DNA of 9,086 nucleotides, taken from Nitrososphaeria archaeon. GTDB lineage: Archaea; Thermoproteota; Nitrososphaeria; Conexivisphaerales; UBA164. The position numbers and the translations under genes are program-made. The stretch is taken from assembly GCA_029775955.1 (NCBI GenBank), contig JARVJW010000120.1:1-9086 (forward strand), written 5' to 3'. Shown one piece after another: positions 7,204-9,086 of this stretch (position 1 is its first letter; the number at the start of each line of letters is the position of its first letter). The notes under the pieces are model-generated. The model saw only the letters and a list, made by a program, of their open reading frames with translations. It did not search any database and had not been told where the DNA came from.

Positions 7204-7376
7204 TATTTACTCATTTAAATTTAACAATTATATCTAAAATTTATTACAACCAATAAGTACACTAGACCAAAGGCACAATTAAATTATACCAATTTAACAA
7301 ATATATCTGACATTGCACGTTACAAAGCACATTATGATATTTCCTGATATGTTATGATAAGCTATTAAGGAGTCCA
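7204..7376. other. AT-rich non-coding stretch with the IS5 left end
   Basis: Very AT-rich with stops in all frames; no gene is seen. It contains the left inverted repeat of the IS5-like element at 7263-7281, and after that the non-coding leader of its transposase, including AAGGAG at 7367-7372 just before the readable transposase begins. No start codon in the transposase frame survives. Confidence 0.5.
7263..7281 (+). repeat. Left terminal inverted repeat of the IS5-like element
   Basis: TAGACCAAAGGCACAATTA; its reverse complement is found at 8164-8182 apart from the three central bases. Confidence 0.75.
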
Positions 7377-8126
7377 AAAACATTCAAGTCCTTTAGTGGA
7401 CTTGATTTCGCCTATGAGAAGGTTGAATCCAGATACGATGAATTTGAGCGCATCAGGCTATTCAAGAGGGCGCTGGAAGGCTGTTCAAGCTGTCCCTTGA
7501 ATGACATGCTGTTCATACACTATAGGGTACATAACCCCCACCCTGACCTCTTATTTGTTCGGACGAGAGCACTGTGCTTAAGAACATACACAAGCTGGAG
7601 CCTGTGGTAAATGAGGTCCTCCGGAGAAGCTATATGAAGGTGCCAGGAGGACTCAGACACCCGAGGAGGTCGATGAGTACTTCCCAGGGTTTCAGGGCGT
7701 TCATAGATGCTACAGAGATACCAAGGTCGGGGGGCAAAGCAAAGCCATTACTCCGGAAAGATGCATGCCGTAAAGACCCAGTGAACGGTAAGGGGACTAT
7801 AATCCATAAGACGCAGCATGCCAGGGGCACGATTATGATGTATTTAAGAAGAGTCACCTAAAGCTGTCTGCGGGGTGGCGTTGACCTAGTGTATGAGGGA
7901 TGATTTTCCTGAGCTCAATCTCCAGATAAAGGTCAAGAGGAAGAAGAGACAGAAGCTCACAGGGGTATACAACAGGCGGCTAGCGAAGGCCAGGATAATT
8001 GTGGAGCATACCTTCACAAGGATGAAGAAGGTGATGGGCGAAGAGTTCAGGAACAGGCTGAAGAACTACGATGTGATGACAGATATAGTATCGGGCTTGG
8101 TTAACCTGAGGATAATGGGCTCATAG
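7377..8126 (+). pseudogene. IS5-family DDE transposase (DDE_Tnp_4 type), broken by frameshifts
   Basis: No single frame holds the protein, but jumping between the three plus frames rebuilds it in family order. A helix-turn-helix-like N-terminus comes first (7377-7650; recognition helix DESTVLKNIHKL). Then come TPEEVDEYFPGF (7657-7692), FIDATEI with the first catalytic Asp (codon 7706-7708), HYSGKMHAVKTQ (7746-7781), VNGKGTIIHKT (7781-7813), HDYDVFKKSHLKLSAG (7828-7875) and VDLVYEG (7880-7900, candidate second Asp). A long C-terminal block runs from 7893 to the TAG at 8124-8126, containing ARIIVEH with the third catalytic residue Glu (codon 8004-8006) and the usual NL end. At least eight frame changes are needed and no start codon is found, so it cannot be active. 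The neighbouring housekeeping genes are intact, which argues against sequencing error. A G6 run at 7729-7734 lies close to one of the shifts. Confidence 0.8.
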
Positions 8127-8163
8127 GGAAGGAAGCACTTACTTATACATATCGATACGATAA

Positions 8164-8182
8164 TAATTGTGCCAAAGGTCTA
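8164..8182 (-). repeat. Right terminal inverted repeat of the IS5-like element
   Basis: Reads TAGACCTTTGGCACAATTA on the minus strand. It pairs with 7263-7281 except for three central bases and starts 37 bases after the transposase stop codon. Confidence 0.75.
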
Positions 8183-8191
8183 TTAAACCCA

Positions 8192-8675
8192 TGCAGGAAA
8201 TACACTCAAATAATGATGCTGTCAATGGTGAAGAAAAAGTTGATAACGGCTACAAATGACAAGGAGGAACCAACGACAATTGTTAACTCGGCATATCCAC
8301 TACAGAGCAGATGTGGAAGAAGTTCATCAAGCTACACATAATGGCAGGATGATCGGGTTCAGGATCACCTCTGAAATGACCGGTGTCACCAAGAAGTTCT
8401 TATCACTGGTAAAGGAGCAGTAAGGAAGAATGGGAACATAGGCCTACAACTCAAAGAGGAGTTTCTGGATTAGCTGTAAGCCTGCCTGATGGAGAACGCA
8501 AACACAGCGCTATGCCAGGAAGCGCGAGGTCCTTAACAGGTTAGGGCATGAGGGATGGAAGAGGGCCAAGGAGATGGTTGGTGTAGATATTCTTCTCTGC
8601 ATTTAAGAGGGTGACAGCGTAAGCTCTAAACGATTTCAGAAAAATGAGCTGTTGCTGTGCAGCAGGTCCATATAA
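8192..8675 (+). pseudogene. Second DDE transposase remnant (DDE_Tnp_1 type)
   Basis: Pieces in all three plus frames line up with IS5/IS4-like transposases of the DDE_Tnp_1 fold. They are YTQIMMLSMVKK to TTIVNS (8192-8290), ISTTEQMWKKFIKLHIMA (8293-8346), MIGFRITSEMTG to FLSLVKEQ (8349-8420), NGNIGLQLKEEF (8429-8464), RYARKREVLNRLGHEGWKRAK (8508-8570), FFSAFKRVT (8590-8616) and GDSVSSKRFQ (8610-8639), ending at a stop at 8673-8675. The family normally has VIDSTG at the first catalytic Asp; here it reads VNS, so that Asp looks changed to Asn. The N-terminal hundred or so residues are missing: the remnant begins just outside the right repeat of the IS5-like element, whose arrival may have removed or displaced them. 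It is clearly a different family from the transposase to its left. Confidence 0.65.
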
Positions 8676-8725
8676 AACAGGCAGAAGGGATCCACGGGCA
8701 GAGCTGCATTAACATCAATTGAGCT

Positions 8726-8752
8726 ATAAGCTAACTAAAAACCATAAGCTAA
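8726..8752 (+). repeat. Short direct repeat ATAAGCTAA x2
   Basis: ATAAGCTAA occurs at 8726-8734 and 8744-8752 in the AT-rich gap between the second transposase remnant and the TnpA/TnpB-like remnant. It may mark an old element edge; function unknown. Confidence 0.35.
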
Positions 8753-8841
8753 TAAAGACCCTAAATAAATTGTTCTAAAAGAGTGGGATGTTATACTTGC
8801 AGAAGTACTGACAGTTGGGTTAGAAACAGCCACGATGATCT

Positions 8842-8860
8842 TTATAACTATAATATATAT
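8842..8860 (+). promoter_or_regulatory. Possible TATA box before the TnpB-like remnant
   Basis: TTATAACTATAATATATAT lies 34-52 bases before the ATG at 8894. It could act as an archaeal TATA box with a short leader carrying the GGTGAT site, but it also lies inside the possible TnpA reading frame. Confidence 0.3.
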
Positions 8861-8881
8861 GAAGATAAAGGAAATACTGAA

Positions 8882-8887
8882 GGTGAT
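8882..8887 (+). promoter_or_regulatory. Shine-Dalgarno site GGTGAT
   Basis: GGTGAT matches the complement of the archaeal 16S rRNA 3' end and stands 6 bases before the ATG at 8894, supporting that start for the TnpB-like remnant. Confidence 0.5.
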
Positions 8888-8893
8888 AAAGCC

Positions 8894-9086
8894 ATGAGCC
8901 ATCCATGGAAATCCAGAGGAGATAAGAGGACAATTGTCGGGTACTATGAGCCACAGGAAGAAGTAATGAAGTACCTCACGGACATGCAGAGCGTGATAAG
9001 GTATGCTATTGAAGTTGCCTATGAAATGGCTATACATATTGCAATAGGATACCTTCACCAATTGCATTGAGGTCAAGCCGTGGTTC
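8894..9086 (+). pseudogene. N-terminal remnant of a TnpB-like (IS605 OrfB) protein, cut by the window edge
   Basis: From the ATG at 8894 a 58-residue frame reads MSHPWKSRGDKRTIVGYYEP, then QEEVMKYLTDM and VIRYAIEVAYEM, and stops at 9068-9070. The pattern of a short basic start, a beta strand, EPQEEV and a helix with R-A---AYE resembles the start of archaeal TnpB proteins. After about 9030 the family-like text moves to other frames: RIPSPIALR (9046-9072) and EVKPWF (9069-9086). That is two frame changes within 60 bases, so the gene is broken. The RuvC nuclease domain would lie beyond the window. It has its own Shine-Dalgarno site and overlaps the possible TnpA fragment by ATGA. Recognition rests on remembered family patterns; a native small hypothetical gene of 58 residues is the alternative. 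Confidence 0.4.

Larger units (their letters stand above)
7263..8182 (+). mobile_element. IS5-family insertion sequence, about 920 bp, inactivated
   Basis: The boundaries are set by a 19-bp inverted repeat, TAGACC-NNN-GGCACAATTA, at each end (7263-7281 and 8164-8182), matching at 16 of 19 positions. Between them is one degraded DDE transposase reading away from the left repeat. About 0.9 kb with a single transposase fits the small IS5-family groups. The outermost bases TA occur at both ends and could be a short target duplication (TA or a 3-base form), but the exact edge is ambiguous. The left flank is IS605-like remnant DNA and the right flank is another transposase remnant, so this element landed among older IS debris or helped form it. 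Confidence 0.75.
8769..8897 (+). pseudogene. Possible fragment of an IS200/IS605 TnpA (Y1 transposase)
   Basis: An open stretch of 42 codons without a start codon reads LKEWDVILAEVLT, then a hydrophobic strand FITIIYM, then KIKEILKVIK. This order resembles the middle of TnpA: a WD-containing strand, then the His-hydrophobic-His metal motif, then a strand and the helix IVKVIKG. The HVH motif itself is not present; the place reads ETATM, and a frame shift or substitutions could have destroyed it. The C-terminal part with the catalytic Tyr is absent. The stop (8895-8897) overlaps the next ATG in an ATGA, an arrangement expected of coupled tnpA-tnpB genes. The alignment is by eye and short, so this is a tentative call. 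Confidence 0.33.

Noticed and set aside
7574..7861. 95-codon plus-strand frame read as a small protein
   Set aside because: It starts at GTG and is only one frame of the broken IS5 transposase; parts of it are out of frame with the family sequence.
7893..8126. 77-codon plus-strand frame read as an independent gene
   Set aside because: It is the C-terminal block of the IS5 transposase (VEH motif), without a start signal of its own.
8127..8163. Possible tRNA or small RNA after the transposase stop
   Set aside because: AT-rich sequence with no cloverleaf-forming arms; it is the spacer before the right inverted repeat.
7263..8182. CRISPR-like or tandem repeat structure
   Set aside because: Only one inverted pair is present, at the ends of the transposase; there are no regularly spaced direct repeats.
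8735..9076. 113-codon minus-strand frame with hydrophobic stretches, resembling a small membrane protein
   Set aside because: Opposite to the TnpA/TnpB-like remnant and its Shine-Dalgarno site; the hydrophobic residues come from AT-rich antisense codons.

Overview
The window reads as archaeal chromosome, most likely from a Thermoplasmatales-type (Thermoplasmatota) organism. Three things point there. One protein resembles the Thermoplasma tricorn-interacting factors F2/F3. AT-rich TATA boxes lie about 25-30 bases before start codons with almost no room for a leader or Shine-Dalgarno site, which suggests leaderless mRNAs. Arg codons AGA/AGG and Ile codon ATA are frequent. The species cannot be named from the sequence.

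The left 7 kb (76-7035) is compact and intact, with five housekeeping genes. A short ferrochelatase (hemH) is followed by ilvD (dihydroxy-acid dehydratase) and cimA (citramalate synthase). ilvD and cimA overlap by 8 bases and form a branched-chain amino acid unit: CimA makes citramalate from pyruvate and acetyl-CoA as the entry to isoleucine, and IlvD catalyses the last dehydration before transamination for isoleucine and valine. On the opposite strand a 778-residue M1 zinc aminopeptidase overlaps the end of cimA by 49 bases. Its promoter is a near-palindromic TATA element that also fits a divergent gene, a small archaeal/ER-type signal peptidase. Both start codons lie about 30 bases from the centre of this element.

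The right 2 kb (7036-9086) is an accumulation of broken insertion sequences with no intact gene. From left to right it holds: (i) a minus-strand end of an IS200/IS605-like element abutting the signal peptidase stop codon, with a GCGC hairpin and a possible TnpB C-terminal tail; (ii) a nearly full-length IS5-family element of about 920 bp with 19-bp terminal inverted repeats, whose DDE transposase needs at least eight frame changes to be read; (iii) the remains of a second, different DDE transposase; and (iv) a plus-strand TnpA-like/TnpB-like remnant that runs off the window.

I did not find a convincing new biological system. The points most worth checking are the symmetric bidirectional promoter, the orphan IS605-like end (possible omega-RNA remnant) at the signal peptidase stop codon, the layered IS remnants, and the similar sequences upstream of hemH and ilvD.
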